DNA of 60,000 nucleotides from Antedon mediterranea (GCF_964355755.1 NC_092678.1:23294365-23354364), one strand, 5' to 3'. Numbered from the stretch's first letter, positions 1 through 14,000 are shown. Translations and numbers: made by a program. The notes: generated by a model from the letters alone, not told the origin.

Positions 1-275
1 TTTTATTTTAATCCATAAATCAAAATTATCTGTTCAGATCACAGTACAATTGTTTAACATGTTTTTTGTTGTTGTTTTAATATTTCACATATGATAATTA
101 TGAATATGCTTTTCTTCATTTATAAAAAATGTATAAGTACCATATGTTATTGTGAGTTAAAAGCTTAACACCAAATTATTAATATTTACGTCAGGCCTCT
201 ACAATTAAGCAACAATAGAAGGATACAGTATAAAATATGTAGGTACTGTATGTACAATTTATGATCATTTTAATT

Positions 276-535
276 TGAAAAGGAAGACAAGAAAACGTAC
301 CGGTAGTTACTTTTTATAGGGGACTTAACGTCAGGGACCCCCCTATATTTGGAGATTTAGAGGGTTATCCCTGCTGGTACAATACAAATGATTGGGCTTT
401 TTTTGTTGTTATTGAAAAGGAAGTCGAGGAAACATAGTTATTTTTTTAGGGGACTTAACGTCAGGGACCCCCCCCCCCCCCCCTATATTTGGGGAGGGCT
501 ATCCCTGCTGGTACCATACACATTTTGCATTTTTT
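276..535. repeat. Imperfect tandem duplication, unit about 135 bp, with poly-C expansion
   Basis: Two copies share ttgaaaaggaag, then ggggacttaacgtcaggga, a C-run, tatatttgg and atccctgctggta. The second copy has expanded the C-run to about 15 bases. Confidence 0.8.
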
Positions 536-1463
536 TTTTTCTTATCTTTGTTTGTTCCTGTATAGTATCGAAAGAACTCAAATAAAATCATTTATGAATT
601 GTTTTCATTCATTCTGCTTTTATTCAATATTTCTCTTTGCAGTATATATAAAATAAAACTGAATTGCGACAGATTTACATATAAAATTGGTACAAGCTTT
701 CAAACATCAAAATTTACAACATTAAAAAGTTAAAAAGTATAAAAAAAAATATTTTTAAAAAGAACCCCTACAAAAATTTTTGTAGAAACATACTTTATGT
801 AGCATTTTTGAACGCCACATCAGCAAAAATGTTTTGTTTACAGTAGTTTAGGTTGGACCAGAGCAACTACAATCAGTTAGTATAATAGAATTTCATTTAA
901 CAGGTATTAATACTATATAGCTAATTGAATATTGTCATAATTATAATTGATTTGCATTTATGACATAAGAGGAAAAAAAATGCAAATCTGCCTATAGGGT
1001 TTTGCTTATTTTTATTCAATTTTTATTCAAGTATTTTTCGTATAACACATTTTCATTGATGTGTCACTACATTAAACCAGCCGTAACAGTATTACAATTT
1101 TAGATATTATAGTAGTATGTGTATGTTACATATACATTTAGTGTGGATTATCATCAGATATAGCATAGAGAATATCATCACCCCAGTTTATTTTCAACGC
1201 TGCACGATTCGTTAAAACGCATAAATTAAATGATGATGCACAGAGACAGGTGATAATGATACAAATCATCATCAGAACTAAATCATGATATATTATCCTT
1301 ACTTTAAATAAAAATATATTTTTGATATTAAACATGTTATTGGGCATGTTTACAAATAATGCTGTGGTGTTGAATAGTGTGTGAAGTTTAATAGTTTGTG
1401 CAGTTGAATATATTGTGGTAGTGACATTAAAGATTAAAATAATGTGACAATTTTTCAACTATA

Positions 1464-1612
1464 AAGCCTTGTCTACACTATCAAACTTTATGTGACAAAA
1501 ACATATGATGTGCCCATATATGGACATGATGATGTCATATCACTACCGTATTTGGGCATATCACTATCATATTTTGGCACATCAAACTAGTTTGATAGTG
1601 TAGACAAGGTTT
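1464..1612. mobile_element. Palindromic CArG-box MITE, copy 1
   Basis: Inverted ends (aagccttgtctacactatc ... tagacaaggttt) flank ccatatatgg and tgatgtcatatcac. Full-length member of the family described at 35691-35854. Confidence 0.88.
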
Positions 1613-1888
1613 AAAGTTAGATTATCTTTTAGAAGTATTATAACTTTATGTTTATATTAAAACCAGTGCATTGGGACACCACTAGTAAGGAGACACTTCT
1701 ATTAAACAGACACTACTTTCCTGTAAAACGAACATGAGAAAGTATACAATTTAACACTATAGTCAACCCCTATTAAGGGAGAACTTTTTTAGGCCCCAAA
1801 GGTGTCCTTGTAAGGAGTTCTACTGTATTTCCTGTTACCTTTATTAACCATGCAAAAAATTATTAAAATAATAAAGAGTGTTACTTAC

Positions 1889-2008
1889 CTTTCTTTCTAA
1901 TCTGTACAATATATTTCTCAATAGCAGGGCCAGTCTTGTCCTCTGGCCAAGTTATTTCTGCCTCGTCCTTACCAGGCTTTGACACAACGCCAGTTGGTTT
2001 CAATGGAA
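1889..2008 (-). CDS. L1-family gene: FN3-5, first half (last exon seen)
   Basis: Encodes PLKPTGVVSKPGKDEAEITW, then PEDKTGPAIEKYIVQIRKK: an FN3 start with P-x-P, the core tryptophan and the I-x-x-Y-x-V-Q strand. It has an AG acceptor and an AAAG|GTAAGT donor, phase 1-1. The partner exon for the second half of the domain was not found in 1-1888, so the gene continues past the left edge or through a long intron. Confidence 0.9.
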
Positions 2009-5000
2009 CTGTAATAACAATATTATTATTAATTTATTGGTCATTCCCAAACAACCAAAGAAGCATACAGGTAACATATATTTTATATATAATGGAACCT
2101 TCTAATGATTATATCAGCTATTAAGATATTTAATCACTAAATATAAGACAAAATAAGCAGCATAGTGGAACATCATACAATCAACAACAGTGGAGGAATT
2201 GACAGGGATATGTACAGGTAATAATGAATTGCAATCAACGCCATAGCGGACTGTCCTCTCTGCTGGAGGCTTCAGCAGTCTTCTTATTCACCGTGGTTTC
2301 TGTAATGTGAGAGGGCCTAACCTTTCTGATAGGGGCACTAGCTTCTGTATAATTTTAAGTATTCTGAAGATGATCACAACTTCAGACAGGAGTCTCATCG
2401 TTTGGGTTTAACAAGGGGTCTAAGATCGCAGTCTCTCAGTCTGACAAGAGAGAGGCTCACAGCATCTGGGAAAGCCACATAGCCTGGGAGAGGCTCACAG
2501 AGCCTGGGAGAGGCTCACAGCGCCTGGGAGAGGTTCACAGCGCATGAGAGAGGCACACAGCACCTGGGAGTGGTGTTACTCAAAATAACAAGGTCAAGTT
2601 ATCTATGGAACGCTGGTGCAACACGATCACTGCTAGATTCTTGACATAATTGTTAGGGTTTTTATACACATTTAGATTGCATAACAGTCGCCAAATTGTT
2701 TTTGTTTGTGATGAATATGAGAAGATCCCTCAACTTCAGATCAAGTTTACAACTTTAGGAATCTTGCTTGATACAAAGAGTAAATTCTCTTCTATCTTAT
2801 GTTCATACAGACTCAAGACTGCACATAGCTTAATGATGTAATTGAAAACAAGTTGAACTTAAAGAACTTGTCACACTTCTAAGTGTAAATATTAAGTACT
2901 TTGTGACATGATAGAAGAAAAACAAAAATGAGATAATTGAAATGAATATATTAAAAGTATAATAATATGAGCTTAATATAAAAGAATATATTATTAAATT
3001 GATAATCATATTGCCTAAATTGCAAGGTTTGATACTGTAAACCATATCAAGGCTTGATACTTTAGACTGTATCAAGGCTTGATACAGAAAACTATATCAA
3101 TCTACTCAACCGCTCTATCTATTTTCTTAGTAGGCTAGTGAAATAAAAGTTCTCTAAAAAAAGAAATAAATAAAACAAATTTGTCCTTGTAAAATATTTA
3201 TGAATGTGTAGTTTTAAACTGCGAATAAATAAATGTAAACAAATTGGTATTGTTTTAAACATTGTACAAAATATGATCAAATAAACGAAAACAAATTTAA
3301 CTAGTAAATAAATATATTAAATTCTTACTTACAATGTTATTAAACGATGGTATTTCAAATCTAACACAAATATGAGTACGATACAGAAATATAATTGAGT
3401 GTACAGTCAAACACAGATGGGTCTATATAGTATTAATTGACTGCTTGCTGTAAGGTTATTCCATTTTGTTATGGGGTGAGATAATCTGCATACCATTGAA
3501 ATATTTCATTATGCCTATAGGCAAATTATGAAATAAATGACAAACATTACAGCTATCACCCCAAAATACTGGGTATAACTAATTTTAGCATAACTTTTAA
3601 ATTTTTAAATGGGAATATGCAAATTTAGCACGAAACAAAGCTGATTTTGTATGTTATTAGTTCTGTACTGGAGACAGACAAGATAATATAGAGGGCGCTA
3701 GAATAAATATTGTACTGATGGCAATATCAAATTTAAACATTAGAACACATAGTGTCCAGCTACCCACCTATTAGGACATTTAAAAATTTGATATTAGCAG
3801 TCTTTGACAAAAAAAACCCCTAAAAATTAACCCTATTTCATTAACCAAAGTAAATATATTACCTCCAGATTTGCGCGTTTGTTTCTCGATTAAGTCTTGC
3901 TCGCCGTATCCAGCCGTGTTCTTTCCTTCGATGGACACTCGATATGTAGTCTCTGGCGTTAGGCCTTCAATAATACAATCCTTTGTTTCAGGTGGATAAG
4001 TATAATCGCTCACGTTCTCTACATTTTGGTCAACAACTATGAAAGAAAAACAATTACTTTACTTGTTTACTTGTTTACTTGTTTCCGGAGCTCAGCAATG
4101 CTGGGTCCGGAGTCGAGGCTAGGCTATGCCTATAAGCCCCTCTTGATAATTACATCAACTCTTGAATATGGCGCAAATTTAAGAAAGTGGTTGGACCATG
4201 CCCGTTCAAGACCGGACTTAAATTGATTGGTTGATCTTGAAGCTACTACATCCTCCGATAACGAATTCCATAATATAATAGCTTTTCGACCAAATGAGTT
4301 CCTTATCCAATTTGTGCGTGAGAACTTAAATTTTAATTTAAAGAATGACCACGTGTTCTAACATCTTCACCATTAGTATCAGTAATAATTAGTAATGCAA
4401 TTTCCATTATATTGGATAATAAAATAATACTATAAATAAATAAATAAATAAATATCTCTATCTGTAGTAACATTTAGTGCATAACTACAAGATATTTTAT
4501 ACTAGAGGCATGAAAGGCAGCTTATATTTGGAATCTCTACATTTTAGCCTACATTTTTTTTTACTGAAATAACGCATGATTTTAGTTTTTTTCAATGTAT
4601 AAGTTTATGAGACAGTCACTGCAATCAAGTTTATGTATGATACTCTGAAGAAAACTTGATAAATAATTTCATAAATAGTAAAGAGTAAACAAATTGTAGT
4701 TACTGCAGTAGAATATTGTTGATAAGGTCTCTTACCTGAACTAACTTTGACCCTATATTCATCTGCTTCTCCTCCTTTATTTGCCGGTGACCAAAACAGT
4801 TTCATCTTCTTTGATAACATCACTATCTCAAAATCCAAGGGCTGTCCAGGAGCTACGGTTGTAAAATTTAAATAAAAAAGTAATCATTAATTAATGTAAT
4901 GAATTGTATTATTTTAATAATAAAATCATAACTTAAACACAATACAAAATTCCTTTTGTTCAAAAAAATGGAAATAATCTTGCTGACGACAGCTATTACA

Positions 5001-8000
5001 CAAACAATATCTCAACTACTTATAAACAAATGGTACTAAACCCAATACTAGGAGTTGAACCATGTACCCTGAAATTAAAAGGCAAGCACCCAGCTACAGT
5101 TCCACTATTAGACTACTTACGTGCTTCAGGGGTACTGAATCTATTAGTTGGGCTTCGTGGTCCTTCTTGTTTACTGTTAGCGACAACAACGTGAAGCTCG
5201 TAATCCGTCGACGGTTTAAGGTCGTTGACCTCGCAGGGTGAGGTCATGCATTCAACGGATTTGAAAGCAGATACTTGGGCTATTGTTTCAGTGTAATATA
5301 CCTATTCAAAAAAAAAAACATCATTTATTATAGAAAATATTTAAAATTATAAGTCAACTTTTTGAGATGCAAGAAAAAATAAATACCTACCCTATAATAT
5401 TTAAATTTTCCTTGTAAAGATTCTGGTGTAACAGGGTCAAAGCTTACTGAAGCTGACGTTGGTGAGGTCACATTAACTTCTACATTACCTGGAGCAACCG
5501 TTGGTCCTAAGAAAAAAAGAGTATCACTTAAGGTAAGCATCACTTAGTATCAAATTGCTTGTCAGAAGTTGAATGAGAGAAATTATTGTACAAAGAGATT
5601 GTAAAATCAAAACGAGTGACAACTACTAAACACATACTTCCTTCACCAGAGTAACCAGTGACAATGTCTGATGGTGGTCCATCGCCCTCGTCATTCGTAG
5701 CGGTCACTCTAATCTCAAACTTCTCGTAGGTTTTTGTGTCAGCAATGGTTAGTGAATTTTTTTCTGGGTTTACCATTCTTGTAGTCCAGCCGTCAGCAGT
5801 CTCGTTTCTGTACTCAACTCTGTACATGAATCCTTCTCCGCCGTATTGTGTAACATCCATTGGCTGTAAGGATATTTTTTCATTTATAATTTTAAATTTG
5901 TTTTATATCATTTATTATTATTATTATTTATTCAGGCATAAGATACATTTTACAAAATATAATACAAATTAAACAAACACAACGCAAAAGAAAATATAAA
6001 ATCATAGTCGCCAGGAAAGCACAAAAGCAGCCTAAGCCACTGTCACCAATTAGGTGTGTACCTCATGGCAGTGACAGTACAGTGCCTACCATGAGACAGG
6101 CCAGTACAATGGGGTATACACTGGACCTCCATCCTAATCCTAGAAGACTTGTTACAAGAATAGTGGTATGCCCAAATATGGTAGTGATATGACATCATCA
6201 TGTCCATATATGGGCAAATAATATTTGTTTGTCACATAAAGTTTGATAGTGGAGACAGACTTGTAAAGTCTTTTCTACACTATAAAACTTTATGTGACAA
6301 AAAAGTGCGATGTACCCAAATATGGTAGTGATATGCCCAAATATGGTAGTGATATAACATCATCATGTCCATATATGGGCATATAACATTTTGTTGTTGC
6401 ATAAAGTTCGATAGTGTAGAAGAGGCTTATAAGATATTGTTTTATGTAGAGCATCTTGTGCTCTATGATTGTCTTGTCAATGAATTACCTGTATTCAGGA
6501 CATTTATTTTATTTTATTTTATTTTATTAATTTTAGCAACATTAAAACAATACATAAACTTTGAGTGTGCCAAGGAGTGGCAAAAGAGATCAAAGGACCA
6601 CTGTCGCCATAAGGCGTGCCACACCAGCACTCAAAGCATACATTAAAACATAAAACAATGTAAATATGTAATATTAATACCATATTTATATACATTAATT
6701 GATATTCTTTGAAAATGTGCTTCAATAAAAAAATAGCAATTGTACTTACGTCCCATGAAATCACCATAGTAGTTTCATCGTCGCTTTGTCCGACTATGTT
6801 ACCCGGAAAAACGGTAGGTGAGCTAGCAGGTGTTGTAATACTGTTACTACTCTCACCGTAAGCAGACCTGCCGACCCCGTTGATAGCCGATACGCGAAAA
6901 AAGAATGTTAATCCACCGGGTAGTAAATCCAATTCAGTTGACGTTAACGTGCTGTCTACTCGTTTAATTTCTCGCCATCCGACGCCCTCTTGAGTGGTGT
7001 TATACTCAATGATGTATTCAGTGATGTTTGAATTTTTAGAATTTGAACGTTTCCACGATATTCTGGTGGCAGCATCTCCTCTTTTACTAGCTTCCACATC
7101 ATATGGTGCAGATGGAACATCTAGATTAACATTAAAAGAACAAAATGTGTTTTATAATACTGTACAGCAAATTTGTATTATGCAAATGTATATGAAAATG
7201 ACTGTTTGCATACAAATCAATGCAAACCAATTTAAAAAAACTCAAAAATGTATGGTTATACAAAAAAGAAAATTCAGTTTCTGGAAGTGTTTTTGTGTTT
7301 CCAGTTGACGTATAGGAAAAGTGATCAATCCTGAAGGAAAAATTTAAAATCCCCACTTTGGCAGAAATAGACCTGTCATTGACATAGGCACCTGAAGGGA
7401 AGAGGAGAGTGGAAAGACCAAGAGAAAAGTAAAGAAGAATTGTGGCAAAATAAAGGAACAACTTAGTCTAAAGCTCTGTCTACACCATCAAACTTTATGT
7501 GACAAAAAAAGTGTGATGTGCCCATATATGATCATGATGATGTCATATCACTACCATATTTAAGCATATCACTGCTATATTTGGGCACATCACACCTTTT
7601 TGTCAAACTCGTTTGATAGTGTAGACAGAGTCAGTGACTGCAGCCAAGACAGTGTGGAGTACTAGGCTTTATTCCTAACAGGGAAATAAGAAATTATATA
7701 TAGATAGGCCTGCTATAAAACCTAATGTAATGTTACCTTGTACAGTGAGTGTACCACAAGACTTAGCCAAGTCATACGTGGTTGATGCGATACAGCAGTA
7801 CTCTCCAGTGTCTGAAACCTTGGTTTTCAAAACATCCAACACACTTCGGTCTCCATTGTAACGGAACCTGTCATGGCCTGCGTCATTTGCAACCATGCCA
7901 TTTGCGGTCCACGACCAAACAATCTCCGCTCTGGCATCTTTCGTAGCCGAGCACTGTAACGTGGCTTGCTCTGGTTTGTTTACTCTCGTCTCTTGTACAC

Positions 8001-11000
8001 CCGCAACTATGGTTGTCTTAGCTGCAGAAAGAGTCATTCAAAATAAATGTATAAAGCAAATTTTGTTTTGTTTTAATATATTTAGGCAAATTGCCAAGGA
8101 TAACCATAAGCGAATTCATTCACTATCCTCCTTAAAGGTGTCAATCCAGTTCACAAAACAAACATATATATAAGATGCTCTACATAAAAAAAAGTCTTAT
8201 TATAAGTCTTTGGGAGAGGAGTTGTAATTTGTCATTAGAACAAATCATGACATGACAGGACTTGAACCCAGGACCCTATTTGGTAGCCAAGCATCATAGC
8301 CACTAAGCCACAAGTCTGTGTTTAAATTTGATAAATCTGTGCTGTTATACTATATTATGCTGAGGATGATATCTGCCTTAACATACAGTGAAAGTCAGCA
8401 CTATGGTACAATTATCAAAATGTCTAACTTTCTTATTTTCTTCATCTGTATTCCTTCTAATGTGTTTTTATCAGCATTATTGCTGGGTATTTTAGAATTT
8501 CTTTGCTTTAAAAAAAAAATATGTCTTCTCATTGAAGACACTAATTATGTGGTGTATGATGGTAAAGAGACTTACTCCTGAAAACAATGTTGCCTTGACC
8601 AGAATCTTCGGCTCCTTTGTTGGAAACCTTACATGTGTAGGCGCCCTCATCTTCTCTCACTACGTTGTTTATTGTTAAGCTGCCATCTTCGTTAATGGTG
8701 TATTTTTCATTATTGGTGATCTAATGGGTAAATACAAGAAATGTTAGTACAGTAGTACCTTTAGACTGGACAACCTTAAGCTCTGTATACACTATCAAAG
8801 TAGTCTGACAACAAAAAGTGTGATGTGCCCAAATATGGTAGTGATATGACATCATTGTGTCCATATATGGGCACATCACATTTCACATAAATTTAATAGT
8901 GTAAACAGAGATTTACACCGACTCTGTAAATGTGTAAACAACCCACTCATAATTTGAGAGTGCAAATAACTATGTATAAGCATGAATATATGAGGATATT
9001 GACACATACCGGACCAGACTTGCCTTCCCAAGTGACATCTGGGAATGGCCTGCCTATGTGACCGCATTGTAAGGTCACCGATTCACCTTCCGCGGCTGGT
9101 TTGTCCGTCTCTGGTGGATCTACAATCTCCGCATTAATAACTAGAAAACAATATTACTCAATAACAATACCAAGATATTTGTAATATTTATTTATTAATT
9201 AGAAAATTATTATTCTGTAAAAAACAAGGTAAAATAGTTCGTATGATACAACTCTCCGAAAAAACATGAATGATATTGACAGTATATTGTATGTAAATCA
9301 CAATGTAAACCAACTAACCAATATTCATTTGTACCTAGTTGTAAAAATGACATCATATCGTATCAACGTTAAAAATGCAATAGCAATGTACACATAAATT
9401 CCTTACCATTGACGCTAAGTATCGCATCGGCCATTATTTTTCCGTGAGTGTTCTCAGCAACACACTGGTACACGCTATTGTCGTCTGTAGTGGCGTCAGT
9501 AAGAGTGACCGTGTTTCCATTTATCGTCCTGCGCGAATCTTGAGCTAATAATACAAAAAGAATGCCTTTAATAGGATGATGTCATAGCATTACCATATTT
9601 GTGCATATCACTTCCACATATGGGCAATTCAATTCAATTCAAATAATATAATTAACGTCCAAAAGACAAAAGGTAACAAACAACAACAATGGCAAGAGAT
9701 AATAAAGAAAATGGACAAAGGCAGATCCCAGAAAGATGTGAATCTTGTAACAGGATTGCCTTTACAAATTACTTAATAATAGAAAATTATGAAAAAGACA
9801 AATAAAGTTAATCATATTTTGTTGTCATATAAAGTTTGATAGTGTGGACAGAGCTTTAGATTGCCTACTTACGTGGTTCAGCACCATTAATTAACCATGA
9901 AATGGCAGGTTGAGGAATACCGGTTGCTTCACATGTGATGGTAGCAGTTTCACCAGGGGCTATACCCACATCAGCAGGCTCTGAAACCCACGTGGGGGAA
10001 GCTAAGAATGAAGAAAAAATAAAAATATTTATAATACTGTTTAAAATTTAATGATAATTATACAGTAACCAATCAACCATTTGTATAACACCACCATCAT
10101 TGCAGGTCAGAACAAGTGACAAGTAGACCAATGACAAGCGACAGTTGAATGATTCATCACTTGTGATTGATCAGATCACTTTGTTGCGCTTACGTGCTTG
10201 TGTTGCATCCTAGTGAGAACAAAGATTTGTTGTACACTATGTGTTTTAAAATAAAGTTGAGAATGTAATGTTTCAGTTATGCTAACTACTGTCGTTAGTC
10301 AGTAAGTTGCTTTTATTGTGCTTCTTAATAGTTATAGGGAATGGGAATAGTGGGTGCTGTATATGGAGCTGGGGTCTCACTAGGAATTTGAAATCAGCAC
10401 TGTTGACTCTTATGGCAGCCCCTGCATCTAGTATCTGCCTCAGATGTATTGGCTTACGCCTTTCTTCTGGTCAAGCCCTTGATCAATGTTAGGAACAATC
10501 AAAGTGCTTTAAACAGTCCTGGCTAAGTTTCAACAACCATTCAGATGAATGTAAAACTAATTGATATTGTCATTTGTGACAGACGTCGGCTATAAATAAT
10601 AGTTATTGAAATCATGTACACAATACCTTCGACTATAAGCTCAAAGTTTCTGCTGATATCATAGTCGTCACTAATACCATAACACTGGTAATTGCCCGCG
10701 TCTTCAATTTGAATATCTGAGATGATGAATTCTTGACCAAAGCTAGCAGTAGTAAACCGTTCATTTGGGTCAAATTCCCATTGTATTTCAGGGGTTGGGC
10801 TAAAAAAACAAATAGAGAAAAAAGGGTTAGTTTTATTATGATTAATAAAGTATACATCTGAGAATAAAAATAGACGTAATAAAATGGAACATTTAAACAA
10901 ATGATTATAGATTTTAACCCATATATTCACTAATACAAAAATATCAGTATGTGTAACATATCATTATCATACAATATATATTATGAAAATGGGTAACATT

Positions 11001-14000
11001 ATTATTATAATATTCATATATTATCATTGTTATTTTAACAATCAATTCTAAGTCTATATTGCATTCATTTTATTTGTTAGCTATAAAATATATATTGTTA
11101 AATGTAATAGTCACATTCGGTTAGGTTTTATGTTCTCTTCTATTTCTAATTACTTTAAATTATGGGGTCTATATTAATTATTACTATTACTATATTATAA
11201 TTATTAATATGAATGAGTATTAATAAGTATGAGTATTAATATGTATGAGTAATAATAAGTATGAGTATTAATAAGTATCAGTATTAATAAGTATGAATAT
11301 TATTAAGTATGACTATTAATAAGTATGAGTATTAATAAGTATGAATATTATTAAGTATGAGTACTAATATGTATGAGTATTAATAAATATAAATATTATT
11401 AAGTATGAGTATTATAAAGTATGAGTATTAAATAAGTATGAGTATTAATAAGTATGAGTATTAATAAGTATGAGTATTATTAAGTATGAGTATTAATATG
11501 TATGAATATTATTAAGTATGAGTATTATAAAGTATGAGTATTAATAAGTATGAGTATTAATAAGTATTAAGTATGAGTATTTATAAGTAGGAGTATTATT
11601 AAGTATGAGTATTAATAAGTATTAAATAAGTATGAGTATTAATAAGTATCAGTATTAATAAGTATGAGTATTAATATGTATGAGTATTAAATAAGTATGA
11701 GTATTAATATGTATGAGTATTAATAAGTATGAATATTATTAAGTATGAGTACTAATATGTATGAGTATTAATAAATATGAATATTATTAAGTATGAGTAT
11801 TATAAAGTATGAGTATTAATAAGTATGAGTATTAATAAGTATTAAGTATGAGTATTTATAAGTAGGAGTATTATTAAGTATGAGTATTAATAAGTATTAA
11901 ATAAGTATGAGTATTAATATGTATAAAGCATTAATAAGTATGAGTATTTATAAGTATGAGTATTAACTTACTATCCGACTGCAATACACTTTGTGGACAT
12001 TGTTGAGCCTGCTACAACTAGTCTGGATAACTCTTGATCTGCAGGTTGCCATTCCGGATTTCGTGGCCCTGTTGGTGTACCTGCGAAGTCAATATTAATG
12101 CATCTTTAACATACAAAATCAAGTTAAAAATCCATTAGCTCTACCAGAGGATTTCATTCCTATATAAATCTGCCTCATAAAGCTCTGTCAACACTATCAA
12201 ACTTTATGTGAAAATAAAATGTGATGTGCCCATATATGGACATGATGATGTCATATAATTACCCTATTTGGGCATATCACCACCATATTTAGGTACATCA
12301 CACTTTTTTTGTTAAACTAGTTTAATAGTGTAGACAGAGCTTTATGTAGTGTAAGATAGTTAAAATAATATTAAATTACATTCTTACCCTCGACCTTTAA
12401 CCTTTTAGAGGGCGAGTCTTGAATCTTTGACAAAATTTCATTGTTGACTTGACAGACAAAGAATCCCTTATCAGTTAGCTCTGAATTGCCAATAATTAAA
12501 TTGCCATTCTGACTTTGACTGACTCTTCTTGAATAAGTGACAGGCTCATACTTCTCAGCACTAAAATCAGGTTTATATGCCCATACTATCTTTAGCTTGG
12601 GAAACGATTTAGGAGGATTGCATTCAAGCTGTACCATTTGGTTTGGTAGTACGGTGTAAGTGGTAGCTATCAAATTTGTAAACGGATCCATAACTAGAAA
12701 AAAAATGTAGTTGAAATTGATTACTTAGATTATAGTAGTTGGTTTTAACAAATTGGTGTTATTGTCCTACCCCAAAAATATATACAGTAATTCATTTTCC
12801 TCTTTTTCTTTGAATTATGAATTTTGAAAATAATAATAATAATAATACAAACATATAAACATACATTTTATACAGAAATTGACAATCATGACATCTTTGG
12901 GTGTCCTACCCAAAATATATACAGTAATTTATTTTCCTCTTTTTCTTTGAATTATGGATATTGAAATAAATAAAAACAAATAAGAAAAAAACTACAACAT
13001 TTTATACAGAAATTGACAATCATATCTTTGAACGCTGTTTGTTTCTGAAAGTGCATAACAAAACATCACATTATTTTACTTATGGTTTATTGAGGATGAA
13101 TTGAAATGACTTACATGCTAGCCTAGCAGAGATTTCTTGCGAAAGAGCTGTTCCTCTGCTACTTGTTGCATTACACTGATACAGTCCGTTGACCTCTGAT
13201 GTTGGGTTGCTAATGATCAGGTTTCTACCAGAATTTTCAAAACTTACATCTCCCCCTTCAACGATTGAACTACCATTCTTTGTCCATACAAAGCTGTAGT
13301 TAGTAAAATAAAATAATGAAGTAAAAATGTTACTAAAGCTGGGTACGCGCACAAGAGCTCTTAGCTTCTCTAAAGACCAATAGACAAGACAATTCATTGG
13401 CAGGAATAGCACATTGTGTGTTCCCTCACCATGTGATGGAAAAACCTATTAAGCTGTCTATACTACAGGTATTAAACTTTATGTGACAACAAAAATGTGA
13501 TGTGCCCATATATGGATATGATGATGTCATATCACTACCATATTTGGGCACATAACTTCCATATTTGAGCACATCACACTTTTTTTTGTCAAACTAGTTT
13601 GTTAGTGTAGTCAAAGCTTGTATAAAAGCAGCAACTGTTTTTTATGCCTTAAAATATCAAGAAAATGTTTGAACTACTGCTCACATTGGCTCTGGGATTC
13701 CGCTAGCATTACATTTGAACCTTGCTGGTTGCCTAGCATCTATAGCATATTCTCCTAAAGGTTGGTTACCATAGTTATCAGACATTCCTCCATGCCATAG
13801 ACCAGTGATGCTGGGAGGCGAGATATCTACAAAGGAAATGTAATTCAACAAAACAGATTAAACATTAATAGCAACAAACATTAATGTACTTTTTATTTTA
13901 TGTCTTTAGACACATGTGGCCAAGGATTACAAATACTGTAGTAAATTGATCACTGTCCTACAGTATCACATAGGTGGTAATCCCCCTGATACAGGGACTA

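Larger units (their letters stand above)
1..1888. other. Downstream intron of the L1-family gene, no exon recognised
   Basis: AT-rich sequence holding the 5'-end duplication at 276-535 and a MITE at 1464-1612. A short minus-strand open stretch ending at 1138, with AATAAA-like signals at about 1010-1030, was considered as a terminal exon but has no FN3 or membrane-anchor character that fits. Confidence 0.5.
2009..3862. other. Intron between FN3-4 and FN3-5 exons
   Basis: Positions 2180-2860 are less AT-rich than the surroundings and look like an unclassified mobile element with an embedded short tandem array. The rest is AT-rich intron with a 25-bp array at 3021-3102. No coding exon seen. Confidence 0.4.

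Noticed and set aside
1138-1458. Minus-strand open frame with a hydrophobic stretch as a membrane or terminal exon of the adhesion gene
   Set aside because: No FN3-5 second half precedes it, the hydrophobic segment is not flanked by the expected residues, and the possible acceptor leads to a short tail unlike an L1 cytoplasmic domain.
8236-8316. Functional tRNA gene
   Set aside because: A and B boxes are present but the acceptor and anticodon stems do not pair convincingly.
10307-10492. 61-codon plus-strand open frame with balanced composition
   Set aside because: Lies in an intron opposite the gene, no domain or splice sites; at most an old repeat.
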